From: Betaproteobacteria bacterium
Lineage (GTDB): Bacteria > Pseudomonadota > Gammaproteobacteria > Burkholderiales > Burkholderiaceae_C
Direction: 5' to 3'
Assembly: GCA_947448675.1 (NCBI GenBank)
Contig: CANFOR010000062.1
Coordinates: 1 to 12,919 of the forward strand
Length of the DNA: 12,919 nt
The first letter of the stretch is position 1; each line of letters opens with the position of its first letter. This document shows positions 1-6,584 of this stretch, in pieces. The notes beneath the pieces are model-generated. The model searched no databases. It was given only the letters and a program-made list of their open reading frames with translations, and was not told the DNA's origin. Both the position numbers and the translations under genes were made by a program.

Positions 1-591
1 GTCGCACGCGCCTTGTTGGCCTTGGCTCCGCGCGTTGGGTTTGAGGTGTCTTTGGTAGCTCATGCCGCCAATCCAGGCGACTTTCCAGACGCACATCGGG
101 TGTTTGACAATGACGACGCTGCGAATTTGGTGCCAGCGCATGGCCGCAGTGATTGGGTCGTGGTTGCCAGCCAAGGGCGCAGAGATATCGAGGGCCTCAA
201 AGCCGCCTTGGCCTTGCGGCCCGATTGCACTTGGTTCGTGGCCAGTGCTCGCAAAGCAGGGGTGCTGAAAGACAGTTTAGTGGCAGCTGGACAAAACCCT
301 GAGCAGGTAGCCGCCATCGTCGCTCCCGCCGGGCAGATTGTCGGTGCGCGCACGCCAGAAGAAATCGCGCTGTCGGTTTTGGCCGCTGTGGTCGGGCGTC
401 GCCGCCAAGGCCATGCAGAGCAGTACAAAGCCGCCAACAGTGAAGTGGGCTTGGCGCTTGAGTCGACTGCTCAGGTCGCTGCACCGCCAGCATCTTGTTG
501 CTCGGCGGCTTCGTCTATGCCAGCCTTGGCGCTTGTTGAGCCCGTAGTGGCCTTGGATAGTGTGGCGCAAAAATCCTGTTGCGGGAGCTAA
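1..591 (+). CDS. XdhC-family molybdoenzyme maturation protein, C-terminal part (5' truncated by window edge)
   Basis: XdhC/CoxI-type proteins help insert the sulfurated molybdenum cofactor into xanthine-dehydrogenase or CO-dehydrogenase-like hydroxylases in the cytoplasm. The frame is open from base 1 (V-A-R-A-L-L), so the true start lies to the left; 196 residues are visible. They cover most of the Rossmann-like C-terminal domain: an alternating hydrophobic stretch (GFEVSLVAHA), a D-W-V-V-V-A-S strand, and the diagnostic ending APAGQIVGARTPEEIALSVL followed by AAVVGRRR (about residues 107-134), matching the family's APiGl-igarTPeEIAlSilAE pattern. After it comes an unusual tail of about 60 residues, rich in Ala, Ser and Val, with two Cys pairs (ASCCSA and the terminal KSCCGS). 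The gene ends 2 bp before the ATG of a MobA-like transferase, which suggests one transcript and one maturation task. Family assignment is firm; the target enzyme is not visible. Confidence 0.85.
   Translation, partial: VARALLALAPRVGFEVSLVAHAANPGDFPDAHRVFDNDDAANLVPAHGRSDWVVVASQGRRDIEGLKAALALRPDCTWFVASARKAGVLKDSLVAAGQNPEQVAAIVAPAGQIVGARTPEEIALSVLAAVVGRRRQGHAEQYKAANSEVGLALESTAQVAAPPASCCSAASSMPALALVEPVVALDSVAQKSCCGS
583..587 (+). promoter_or_regulatory. Ribosome binding site of the MobA-like gene
   Basis: GGGAG lies 6 bases before the ATG at 594, inside the last codons of the XdhC gene. It favours ATG 594 over the in-frame TTG at 579 for the downstream gene and suggests translational coupling of the pair. 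Confidence 0.6.
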
Positions 592-593
592 TC

Positions 594-1271
594 ATGGGTT
601 GCATTCTCAAAGGTGGTGGGGGCTTGTACAGCCGTTTGGTGGTTGGGGCTGTGCTGCTGGCTGCTGGCGCTGGTTCACGCATGGGTGGGCGGCCCAAAAG
701 CCTGTTAGAGCTCGGTGGTGTTTCTTTGATTCGGCGCCAGCTGATCGCTTTGTCGGGCGCTGGGGTAGACGAAGTGGTCGTCGTGCTGGGCCATTACGCC
801 GAACAAATTGAAGCGGTGGTGCAAAATTTCCCGGTCACTCTGGTGCGCAATCTTCGGCCTGATGATGGCCAAGTGTCTTCTCTGCGATTGGGCTTGAATG
901 CCCTCTCACCCAAGATGGATGCAGTGGTCGTGGCTTTGGCTGACCAGCCCTTGATCAATGCGCAAGATGTGAACGATGTGATCGGGGCCTACAAAAAGCG
1001 CCCCGAGGGCAGTGAAGTGGTGGTGCCCTGTGTGTTGGGCTTACCGGGTAACCCGGTGGTGTTCAGCGCCAATGTACGCAGCGATATTTTGTCGGGCGAC
1101 GTGCGCCTGGGTTGCAAGCAGTGGCAGGCTGCGCACCCTGAGCGCGTGTACAACTGGGAAACGGGTAACCAACGCTACCGCACCGACGTCGACAGCCCAG
1201 ACGATATTGAAGCCCTGGCGCTGCGCACCGGCCATCGTTTGAAGTGGCCAACGGCACCCGTGGCTGCGTGA
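594..1271 (+). CDS. MobA/MocA-like nucleotidyltransferase (probable molybdenum cofactor cytidylyltransferase)
   Basis: Predicted to transfer a nucleotide (CTP or GTP) to molybdopterin, giving the dinucleotide cofactor used by xanthine-dehydrogenase-type enzymes. The 225-residue protein has the family's motifs in order: the nucleotide-binding loop LLAAGAGSRMGGRPKSLLEL (residues 21-40), DGQVSSLRLGL (91-101), the metal-site strand ALADQP (114-119), GNPVVF (152-157) and the closing DVDSPDD (198-204). The MocA versus MobA choice rests on context: it directly follows an XdhC gene, the usual setting of the cytidylyltransferase MocA. An in-frame TTG at 579 would add 5 residues, but GGGAG is well placed for ATG 594. 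About 18 residues precede the first strand, slightly more than usual, so a start further down (for example TTG 625) cannot be excluded. Nucleotide specificity cannot be read with certainty. Confidence 0.83.
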   Translation: MGCILKGGGGLYSRLVVGAVLLAAGAGSRMGGRPKSLLELGGVSLIRRQLIALSGAGVDEVVVVLGHYAEQIEAVVQNFPVTLVRNLRPDDGQVSSLRLGLNALSPKMDAVVVALADQPLINAQDVNDVIGAYKKRPEGSEVVVPCVLGLPGNPVVFSANVRSDILSGDVRLGCKQWQAAHPERVYNWETGNQRYRTDVDSPDDIEALALRTGHRLKWPTAPVAA

Positions 1272-1302
1272 GTCCGGCCCTTGACATAGTCCGCACTAGC
1301 CT

Positions 1303-1995
1303 ATGGCAGCGTCGAATCTAATGCAGTTGTGGCCTACGCCCTTGGGGATACACCGCTTCGCAAAAGCGGATGAAATCAATGCATTGCTGTTGCGGGTTTT
1401 TGCCGCCCTGCGCTTTGGCGATGAACAGGGCCAAGCCCCTAAGGCCTTTTACGCCAGCCGCGATGACCTGTTGCAACGCATCCAATTGCCCGAGTGGCAG
1501 CAACTGCTGCGATTTTTTGTGGACAGCCTGCGTGACACCGTAGCCGCAGCCAACCAAAGAGCATGGCCAGAGGCTGCGCCCGCAATGCAAATTGCGCTGC
1601 GCGGCGTGTGGTTTCAAATCTCCAACCAAGCGGTACACCATGATGTGCACACCCACGGCAATTGCTCCTGGTCGGGTGTCTATTGCGTGCAGGTCGATGG
1701 GCCTGCGCAGCGGCGCAGCCATCAGGTCTTGGGTGCGCACAATGGTGTGACGCGTTTTTACGGGCCGCACTTCAACCACCTAGCCGGTGCATACGCTGAT
1801 TTTGGCAATGCGTATCTGCAGTCGCCGCATTTGGATGTCGAACCAGTGCCTGGGCAATTGGTGCTGTTCCCTTCTTGGCTCGCGCACCAGGCCATGTCTT
1901 ACCAAGGCAGCTTAGACCGGGTCATTTTGTCGTTTAACGCCAGCATCCATGCAGCCAGCGGCAACGATCAATTGCAAGCCTATGCCCGAACCTAG
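1303..1995 (+). CDS. Putative 2OG-Fe(II) oxygenase of the TIGR02466 type
   Basis: A 230-residue protein that fits the uncharacterised 2-oxoglutarate/Fe(II) oxygenase family TIGR02466 (Pfam 2OG-FeII_Oxy_5). The start MQLWPTPLGIHRF matches the family's aromatic-x-TPl opening. The jelly-roll core carries HHDVHTHGNCSWSGVYCVQ (112-130), with candidate iron ligands among H113, D114, H116 and H118, then GQLVLFPSWLAHQ (184-196) with distal His H195, and DRVILSFN (205-212) with R206 as the probable 2-oxoglutarate-binding Arg. Substrate is unknown for the family. The start is uncertain: ATG 1303 and ATG 1321 are both in frame and neither has a good Shine-Dalgarno; 1321 would begin exactly at the conserved block. 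It lies 31 bp after the MobA-like gene and overlaps the next gene by 14 bp, so it is probably co-transcribed and translationally coupled with that membrane protein. Confidence 0.78.
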   Translation: MAASNLMQLWPTPLGIHRFAKADEINALLLRVFAALRFGDEQGQAPKAFYASRDDLLQRIQLPEWQQLLRFFVDSLRDTVAAANQRAWPEAAPAMQIALRGVWFQISNQAVHHDVHTHGNCSWSGVYCVQVDGPAQRRSHQVLGAHNGVTRFYGPHFNHLAGAYADFGNAYLQSPHLDVEPVPGQLVLFPSWLAHQAMSYQGSLDRVILSFNASIHAASGNDQLQAYART

Positions 1996-3247
1996 CAACC
2001 CAGCCTTGTACCTGCGTTGGCCCTTGCCCGCTAGGCCAATTGCATGGGTGCTGCCAACATTGGCATTGGCTGCGCATTGGGTTTTGTTGTTTTCGGCCTG
2101 GCTATCCCTAGGTTTCTTGGGCTTAGGGCATGGTTGGGCGGCGCTCAATGGCTTGGCCTTGCTCGCCTTATGGTGGCCGATGACGACCTTGGGCTTGGCA
2201 TCGGCAAAGCGCGGCACGCCACTGCAAACGCATGCGCCGCGCCAGTACAATTTTTTAAGCCACTGCCTGCCTGCTTGTGCGTTGTGTGTGTTGTGGCCCA
2301 TTACCTTGCGCGCCTCATCGGGTACCGCTGCTGAAGTAGCGACACTGGCGCTGTGCGTGGCCTGGGCATTGGCGTGCCGGACGAGTTTGCACATCACGCG
2401 CAGTGCGGCCAAAGCCATTGGCGTGTGGGAACGATGGATCAGCGCACCTTTGGGCGCTGCCTTGGCTTGGGGTCTGCATACGCTGGGCTTTTGGCAGGGG
2501 CAGCGAGCAGACGGACTATGGGTCTGCGTTTGGTTGGCACTCTGGTCATTGTTGTGGGCCTGGGCTTGGCGCAAGCCTTCGGCAGCCCTGCAGAGGGCTG
2601 CAGACTCAGGGCGATTGCCGTCTTCAAAGCCCGATGGCTTGCACAGGGGGCCGACCAGCACCTCCATTGCCTTGGAAGCCTTCAGCGCCAGGGTCGCACA
2701 TTTGTCGATGGGCATCATGATGGCAAGCTTGGTTTGGGCTGGTCAGTGGTGCGCTGCAACGGGCTGGTCTGCAACGCAACTCACGGCAATGCACATGGGT
2801 TGGATGGTGGTCATGCCCGCCTTGGTGAGCGCAAGCGGCGCTGATCGCTGGACCGCACTGCGAGGCTATGTTGGGGTGGCCTGCGCGGCGCTTTTGGCAC
2901 TGGGTGGGCTGGGTCTTTGGCTTCGGCCAGACCCTGTGGGTTTGATGCTGTGCATGGCGCTGCACGCGCTGGCCTGGGCCTTGGGCTTGAAACCCCAGCG
3001 CCCCATGGCCTGCTCTTTGCAAAACCCCGGGAACGCCTTTGCCATGGGGCCTTCTTGGTTATGGTCCTTGGCAGGCGGCTTGTCACTGGCGGGTGTTGGC
3101 TTGCTGGTGCCGCACTTGGGGCCCAGGGTGTTGTTCGCGGCACATGGCTCGATCAGTGCGCTGGCCTTGGCGTATCTGTTGGGGATTGCTCTACTGCGCT
3201 CTTGTGCCACCGTCATTGGCCCAGGCAAGCCCGACGCCGCCAGATAG
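1982..3247 (+). CDS. Unassigned Trp-rich multipass membrane protein
   Basis: I do not recognise this protein. It is 421 residues long with roughly 10-12 hydrophobic helices, for example near 20-41, 51-68, 92-109, 115-132, 178-196, 240-258, 268-284, 297-314, 322-335, 358-377 and 384-405. A polar loop at about 197-235 separates two halves. I count 28 Trp (about 6.6%), including runs such as LLWAWAW (190-196). The second half has Met/His clusters inside predicted helices, HLSMGIMM (240-247) and MHMGWMVVM (270-278), plus H328, H378 and H388, which could bind a metal or heme. They recall NnrS-like or DUF2182-like membrane proteins only loosely. ATG 1982 is chosen because it overlaps the oxygenase stop by 14 bp; the in-frame ATG 1949 would add 11 residues with no better support. 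The tight overlap suggests a shared role with the oxygenase. A membrane transporter or metal/heme protein are both possible. Confidence 0.75.
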   Translation: MPEPSNPALYLRWPLPARPIAWVLPTLALAAHWVLLFSAWLSLGFLGLGHGWAALNGLALLALWWPMTTLGLASAKRGTPLQTHAPRQYNFLSHCLPACALCVLWPITLRASSGTAAEVATLALCVAWALACRTSLHITRSAAKAIGVWERWISAPLGAALAWGLHTLGFWQGQRADGLWVCVWLALWSLLWAWAWRKPSAALQRAADSGRLPSSKPDGLHRGPTSTSIALEAFSARVAHLSMGIMMASLVWAGQWCAATGWSATQLTAMHMGWMVVMPALVSASGADRWTALRGYVGVACAALLALGGLGLWLRPDPVGLMLCMALHALAWALGLKPQRPMACSLQNPGNAFAMGPSWLWSLAGGLSLAGVGLLVPHLGPRVLFAAHGSISALALAYLLGIALLRSCATVIGPGKPDAAR

Positions 3248-3307
3248 AGCGCGCAGCACTCGTACAAGCTCTGTTGTCTTGGGCTGTGACTGCGGGTTAA
3301 ATAGGGG

Positions 3308-3325
3308 CTGTCACAGGGCTTTCAC
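3308..3325 (+). promoter_or_regulatory. Pho box (predicted PhoB-binding tandem repeat) of the ugp operon
   Basis: Two 7-bp direct repeats, CTGTCAC (3308-3314) and CTTTCAC (3319-3325), separated by 4 bp. This is the E. coli Pho box layout (CTGTCAT-N4-CTGTCAT, period 11). The similarity extends to 9 of 10 bases (CTgTCACAGG / CTtTCACAGG). The spacer AGGG is less AT-rich than the consensus. The ugp operon is a known PhoB target in E. coli, and the site is 54 bp before the ugpB start codon. Confidence 0.72.
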
Positions 3326-3336
3326 AGGCGGAAGCT

Positions 3337-3342
3337 TATGCT
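3337..3342 (+). promoter_or_regulatory. Predicted -10 element of the ugp promoter
   Basis: TATGCT matches 4 of 6 bases of TATAAT and begins 11 bases after the second Pho repeat, close to the spacing at E. coli Pho promoters such as pstS, where the Pho box replaces the -35. Transcription would start near 3349, leaving a leader of about 30 nt before ugpB. Confidence 0.5.
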
Positions 3343-3368
3343 CACATCTTTTATTTGCACTGTTATAC

Positions 3369-3373
3369 GAGGA
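3369..3373 (+). promoter_or_regulatory. Ribosome binding site of ugpB
   Basis: GAGGA ends 5 bases before ATG 3379. It is the clearest Shine-Dalgarno of the ugp operon and fixes the start at MKTLISRR, excluding the upstream in-frame TTG at 3355. Confidence 0.7.
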
Positions 3374-3378
3374 TTTAC

Positions 3379-4707
3379 ATGAAAACTCTGATCTCACGGC
3401 GCGCGCCGCTATTGTCTTTGGTTGCAGCTTTGGGTGTTTGCGCTGCAGCCTCTAGCCAAGCCCAAACTGAAATACAGTGGTGGCATTCGATGAACGCCGT
3501 CAATGGCGAGTGGGTCAATGACCTGGCCAAAGAATTCAACGCCAAGCAAAAAGACTACAAAATCGTACCGACCTTCAAGGGCAATTACGATGAATCGATG
3601 ACGGCTGCCATTGCCGCATTTCGGGCGGGCAATGCGCCAGCCATCTTGCAGGTGTTTGAAGTCGGCACCGCCACCATGATGGCCAGCAAAGGCGCCGTCG
3701 TGCCGGTGGGTCAAGTGATGAAAAACGCGGGTTATAAATTCGACCCTAGCGTCTACATTCCAGCAGTCGCTGGCTACTACACCGCACCCAATGGCCAAAT
3801 GCTGAGCTTTCCTTTTAACAGCTCGACCACGATTTTTTACATCAACAAAGACGCCTTCAAGGCCGCTGGCATGGACGCCAGCAAGCCACCCACTACCTGG
3901 CCTGAAGTCGCGCTGGCAGCGGCCAAGCTCAAAGCCAATGGTCACAAATGCGCCTTCACCACTGCCTGGCAAGGTTGGACGCAGTTGGAGAGCTTCTCCA
4001 CATGGCACAACACCGAGTTGGCCACCAAGGGCAATGGTATGAAGGGCTTGGACGCACGCATGGTCGTCAACTCACCTTTGCATGTGCGGCATATCGAGAA
4101 CCTCTCCAACATGGCCAAGCAGGGCTTGTTTGTGTATAAGGGCCGGGCCAATGCCGCCGAGGCCAGCTTTGTCTCGGGTGAATGCGCCATGATCACCACG
4201 TCCAGTGGCTTCTATGGCAATGTGGCGCGCAATGCCAAGTTTGCCTACGGCCTGGCCACCTTGCCCTATTACCCCGATGTACCCGGCGCGCCACAGAACA
4301 CCGTGATCGGCGGCGCCAGCCTCTGGGTCTTGGCTGGTAAAGCCCCTGCCGAGTACAAGGGCGTGGCAGCGTTTTTTGACTACCTCTCCAGCCCCGAGGT
4401 GCAGTCGGCCAGCCACAAGCGCACGGGTTATTTGCCCATCACCATGGCGGCGTTCAAGCTCACCGAGCAATCGGGCTTTTACCAGCAAAACCCTGGCACC
4501 GACACGGCTGCCAACCAAATGATCCGCAAAACCACCGACAAGTCGCGTGGCATTCGTTTGGGCAACTATGTGCAGATTCGCAGCATAGAAGACGAAGAAT
4601 TAGAGCAAGTATGGGCTGGTAAAAAAGCGCCCAAAGAAGCGCTTGACGCTATCGTCAAACGCGGCAATGAATTGCTTGAACGCTTCGAGAAGGCCAATAA
4701 GTCTTAA
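3379..4707 (+). CDS. ugpB: Periplasmic sn-glycerol-3-phosphate-binding protein of the Ugp ABC transporter
   Basis: UgpB captures glycerol-3-phosphate and glycerophosphodiesters such as glycerophosphocholine in the periplasm and delivers them to UgpA/UgpE. The 442-residue precursor (E. coli UgpB has 438) starts with a Sec signal peptide, MKTLISRR then a hydrophobic core, with likely cleavage after SSQA (residue 28). The mature part matches E. coli UgpB throughout: WWHSM, KIVPTFKGNYDESM, GNAPAILQVFEVGTATMMAS, PFNSST, WQGWTQLESFS, APQNTVIGGASLWV, KRTGYLPIT, RLGNYVQIR and DEELEQVWAGKK, ending RFEKANKS. It is the first gene of ugpBAECQ, behind a Pho-box-like site, so induction by phosphate starvation is expected. 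The 67-bp gap to ugpA is the longest inside the operon and may let the binding protein be made in excess. Identification is very secure. Confidence 0.96.
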   Translation: MKTLISRRAPLLSLVAALGVCAAASSQAQTEIQWWHSMNAVNGEWVNDLAKEFNAKQKDYKIVPTFKGNYDESMTAAIAAFRAGNAPAILQVFEVGTATMMASKGAVVPVGQVMKNAGYKFDPSVYIPAVAGYYTAPNGQMLSFPFNSSTTIFYINKDAFKAAGMDASKPPTTWPEVALAAAKLKANGHKCAFTTAWQGWTQLESFSTWHNTELATKGNGMKGLDARMVVNSPLHVRHIENLSNMAKQGLFVYKGRANAAEASFVSGECAMITTSSGFYGNVARNAKFAYGLATLPYYPDVPGAPQNTVIGGASLWVLAGKAPAEYKGVAAFFDYLSSPEVQSASHKRTGYLPITMAAFKLTEQSGFYQQNPGTDTAANQMIRKTTDKSRGIRLGNYVQIRSIEDEELEQVWAGKKAPKEALDAIVKRGNELLERFEKANKS

Positions 4708-4734
4708 GGCCTTGCGTACACGGCATTGGGCCTT
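4706..4734 (+). other. Possible intercistronic hairpin between ugpB and ugpA
   Basis: AAGGCC (4706-4711, beginning in the ugpB stop codon) and GGCCTT (4729-4734) are inverted repeats with a 17-nt loop. No U-tract follows. Such a stem could stabilise the ugpB mRNA end or attenuate transcription, which would fit a need for more binding protein than permease. Six base pairs can arise by chance, so this is only suggestive. Confidence 0.25.
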
Positions 4735-4774
4735 TACCGTGCGCCCCAATCACCCTCGCTAAGTAGCACTGCAC

Positions 4775-5656
4775 ATGGATAAAAAAGTCGTCTTCCGCTC
4801 CGCATGGCTGCCATGGGTGCTCTTGACCCCGCAGCTGGTGGTGGTGCTGGTTTTTTTCTTCTGGCCTGCGGGCCAAGCCTTGCTGCAGTCTTTCCAACAA
4901 TCGGACGCTTTTGGCACTTCGGTGAGTTGGGTGGGCTTAGAAAATTTTCGCAATTTATGGAACGACGAATCCTACTTGGCCTCGTTTGAAACTACGGCTG
5001 TGTTCTCGCTCTGGGTTGCTGTGTGTGGCATTGGCCTGGCTCTGGTGCTCGCGGTTTTTGCCGACCGCGTGGGCCGTGGCGTGCTGCTCTACCGCACCCT
5101 TCTGATTTGGCCCTATGCCGTGGCACCTGCGGTGGCGGGTGTGCTGTGGCTGTTTTTATTCTCGCCAAGTATCGGCGTGTTGACTTACGCTTTGCACGCG
5201 TTGAATTTTCCTTGGGACTCCTTGCTCAACAGTCGCCACGCTATGACTTTGATAGTGATGGCCGCAGTCTGGAAGCAGGTTTCCTACAATTTTTTGTTTT
5301 TCTTGGCAGGCCTGCAAAGCATTCCCAAATCGCTAATTGAGGCCGCCGCCATGGACGGGGCCAAGCCCTGGCGGCGGTTTTGGACTATTCAATTTCCGCT
5401 ACTGTCGCCCACCACATTTTTCTTGCTGGTCGTCAATGTGGTCTACGCTTTTTTTGACACCTTTGCGATTGTGGACGCCGCCACCAAGGGCGGGCCGGGC
5501 AAAGACACGGCCATCTTGGTTTACAAAGTTTATTTTGATGGCTTCAAAGCCATGGACTTGGGCGGCTCAGCCGCGCAGTCGGTGGTGCTGATGTTGGTGG
5601 TGGTGGTGCTGACCGTCGTGCAGTTTCGCTATGTTGAAAACAAGGTCAACTATTGA
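4775..5656 (+). CDS. ugpA: Ugp ABC transporter permease UgpA
   Basis: Inner-membrane permease that pairs with UgpE to form the glycerol-3-phosphate channel. It has 293 residues (E. coli UgpA 295) and about six membrane helices, the first at 12-30 (WLPWVLLTPQLVVVLVFFFW). The cytoplasmic EAA loop that docks on the ATPase is at 189-209: E189-A-A-A-M-D-G195 followed by W-R-R-F-W-T-I-Q-F-P-L. The FDTFAIVDAATKGGPGKDT segment (227-245) and the C-terminal RYVENKVNY are typical of UgpA. ATG 4775 has only a weak Shine-Dalgarno (AAGTAG), but MDKKVVFRS directly precedes the first helix as in homologues. It lies 67 bp after ugpB and 34 bp before ugpE. Confidence 0.94.
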   Translation: MDKKVVFRSAWLPWVLLTPQLVVVLVFFFWPAGQALLQSFQQSDAFGTSVSWVGLENFRNLWNDESYLASFETTAVFSLWVAVCGIGLALVLAVFADRVGRGVLLYRTLLIWPYAVAPAVAGVLWLFLFSPSIGVLTYALHALNFPWDSLLNSRHAMTLIVMAAVWKQVSYNFLFFLAGLQSIPKSLIEAAAMDGAKPWRRFWTIQFPLLSPTTFFLLVVNVVYAFFDTFAIVDAATKGGPGKDTAILVYKVYFDGFKAMDLGGSAAQSVVLMLVVVVLTVVQFRYVENKVNY

Positions 5657-5690
5657 TGGCCTTACACACTAGCGCATATGAAAGTGCCAC

Positions 5691-6545
5691 ATGATTGAAC
5701 GCAATCGCTGGCTCAGTTTGCTCGCGCACGGCGTGCTGCTGCTGGGCGTTTTGGTGGTGGCTTTCCCGGTGTACATCAGCTTCGTGGCCTCTACCCACAC
5801 CATGCAAGAGGTGGTGCAAGTGCCCATGCCCTTATTGCCCGGCAGCCACTTGTGGGAGAACTACCGTTTGGCCTTGCTGGGTGGCCAAAATGACGTTGGA
5901 AGCCACGCGCCGGTTGGCCGCATGCTGTGGGTGAGTTTGGTGATGGCGCTGGGCATTGCTCTGGGCAAGATCAGCATCTCTTTGCTTTCGGCTTTTGCCA
6001 TCGTATATTTTCGTTTTCCGTTTCGCATGTTCTTTTTTTGGACAATTTTTATCACGCTGATGCTGCCGGTTGAAGTGCGCATTGGCCCCACCTACAAGGT
6101 GGTGTCTGACTTGGGCATGCTCAACAGCTATGCGGGCCTGACCATCCCACTCATCGCCTCGGCCACCGCCACGTTTTTGTTTCGCCAATTCTTTTTAACC
6201 GTGCCCGACGAGTTGACCGAGGCCGCGCGAATGGACGGCGCCGGGCCGATGCGCTTTTTCTTCGACGTGCTCTTGCCGCTCTCGCGCACCAGCATGGCTG
6301 CGCTGTTTGTCATTCAATTCATCTACGGCTGGAACCAGTACCTGTGGCCGCTGATGATCGCCACGGAAGAACATATGTACCCGGTGGTGATTGGCATTAA
6401 GCAATTGATCGGCAGCACTGGCGACGCGCAAACCGAGTGGAACATCGTCATGGCCACTGCCATCTTGGCCATGTTGCCGCCAGCGGCGGTGGTGATCTTG
6501 ATGCAAAAATGGTTTGTAAAAGGCTTGGTGGATACTGAGAAATGA
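5691..6545 (+). CDS. ugpE: Ugp ABC transporter permease UgpE
   Basis: Second permease subunit of the glycerol-3-phosphate importer. It has 284 residues (E. coli UgpE 281). A first helix lies at about 8-32 (LSLLAHGVLLLGVLVVAFPV), then a periplasmic stretch with MPLLPGSHLWENY (46-58), and several further helices. The EAA loop is at 177-197 (E177-A-A-R-M-D-G183 through DVLLPL). The FIYGWNQYLWPL segment (210-221) and the C-terminal MQKWFVKGLVDTEK are strongly UgpE-like. ATG 5691 has no strong Shine-Dalgarno. A 6-codon minicistron from ATG 5678 reads across this start in another frame, which might help load ribosomes, though this is speculative. Confidence 0.94.
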   Translation: MIERNRWLSLLAHGVLLLGVLVVAFPVYISFVASTHTMQEVVQVPMPLLPGSHLWENYRLALLGGQNDVGSHAPVGRMLWVSLVMALGIALGKISISLLSAFAIVYFRFPFRMFFFWTIFITLMLPVEVRIGPTYKVVSDLGMLNSYAGLTIPLIASATATFLFRQFFLTVPDELTEAARMDGAGPMRFFFDVLLPLSRTSMAALFVIQFIYGWNQYLWPLMIATEEHMYPVVIGIKQLIGSTGDAQTEWNIVMATAILAMLPPAAVVILMQKWFVKGLVDTEK

Positions 6546-6584
6546 ATACGGACTTCCGGACGCATTGAAACCTAGGCAAAGCAC

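Noticed and set aside
1281..1307. Consensus TTGACA with TATGGC as a promoter for the oxygenase gene
   Set aside because: The -35 is perfect but the only -10 is 3 of 6 with 15-bp spacing and overlaps the ATG at 1303, leaving no room for a leader. Possible only as a leaderless start; not supported enough to list.
1912..2718. 268-residue minus-strand open frame across the membrane-protein gene
   Set aside because: Composition is Ala/Lys/Pro/His/Gln-rich without domain signature, and it is the antisense shadow of a GC-rich, hydrophobic plus-strand gene that fits its neighbours by overlap.
1982..3247. Naming the membrane protein NnrS, DUF2182 or MFS
   Set aside because: Only loose Met/His and helix-count resemblance; none of the family-defining motifs can be read with confidence.
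3284..3316. Inverted repeat CTGTGAC / GTCACAG as a terminator after the membrane-protein gene
   Set aside because: Seven-bp arms with a 19-nt loop and no U-tract; the right arm is already explained by the Pho box.
3311..3326. CRP-like site before ugpB
   Set aside because: The TCACA-N6-TCACA motif is a direct repeat, not the TGTGA-N6-TCACA palindrome, so the Pho box reading fits better.
3409..4008. 199-residue minus-strand open frame inside ugpB
   Set aside because: Antisense of a gene with near full-length identity pattern to E. coli UgpB; no recognisable motif.
5678..5698. Six-codon minicistron crossing the ugpE start
   Set aside because: Could aid translational coupling, but such tiny frames are expected by chance and it has no ribosome binding site.
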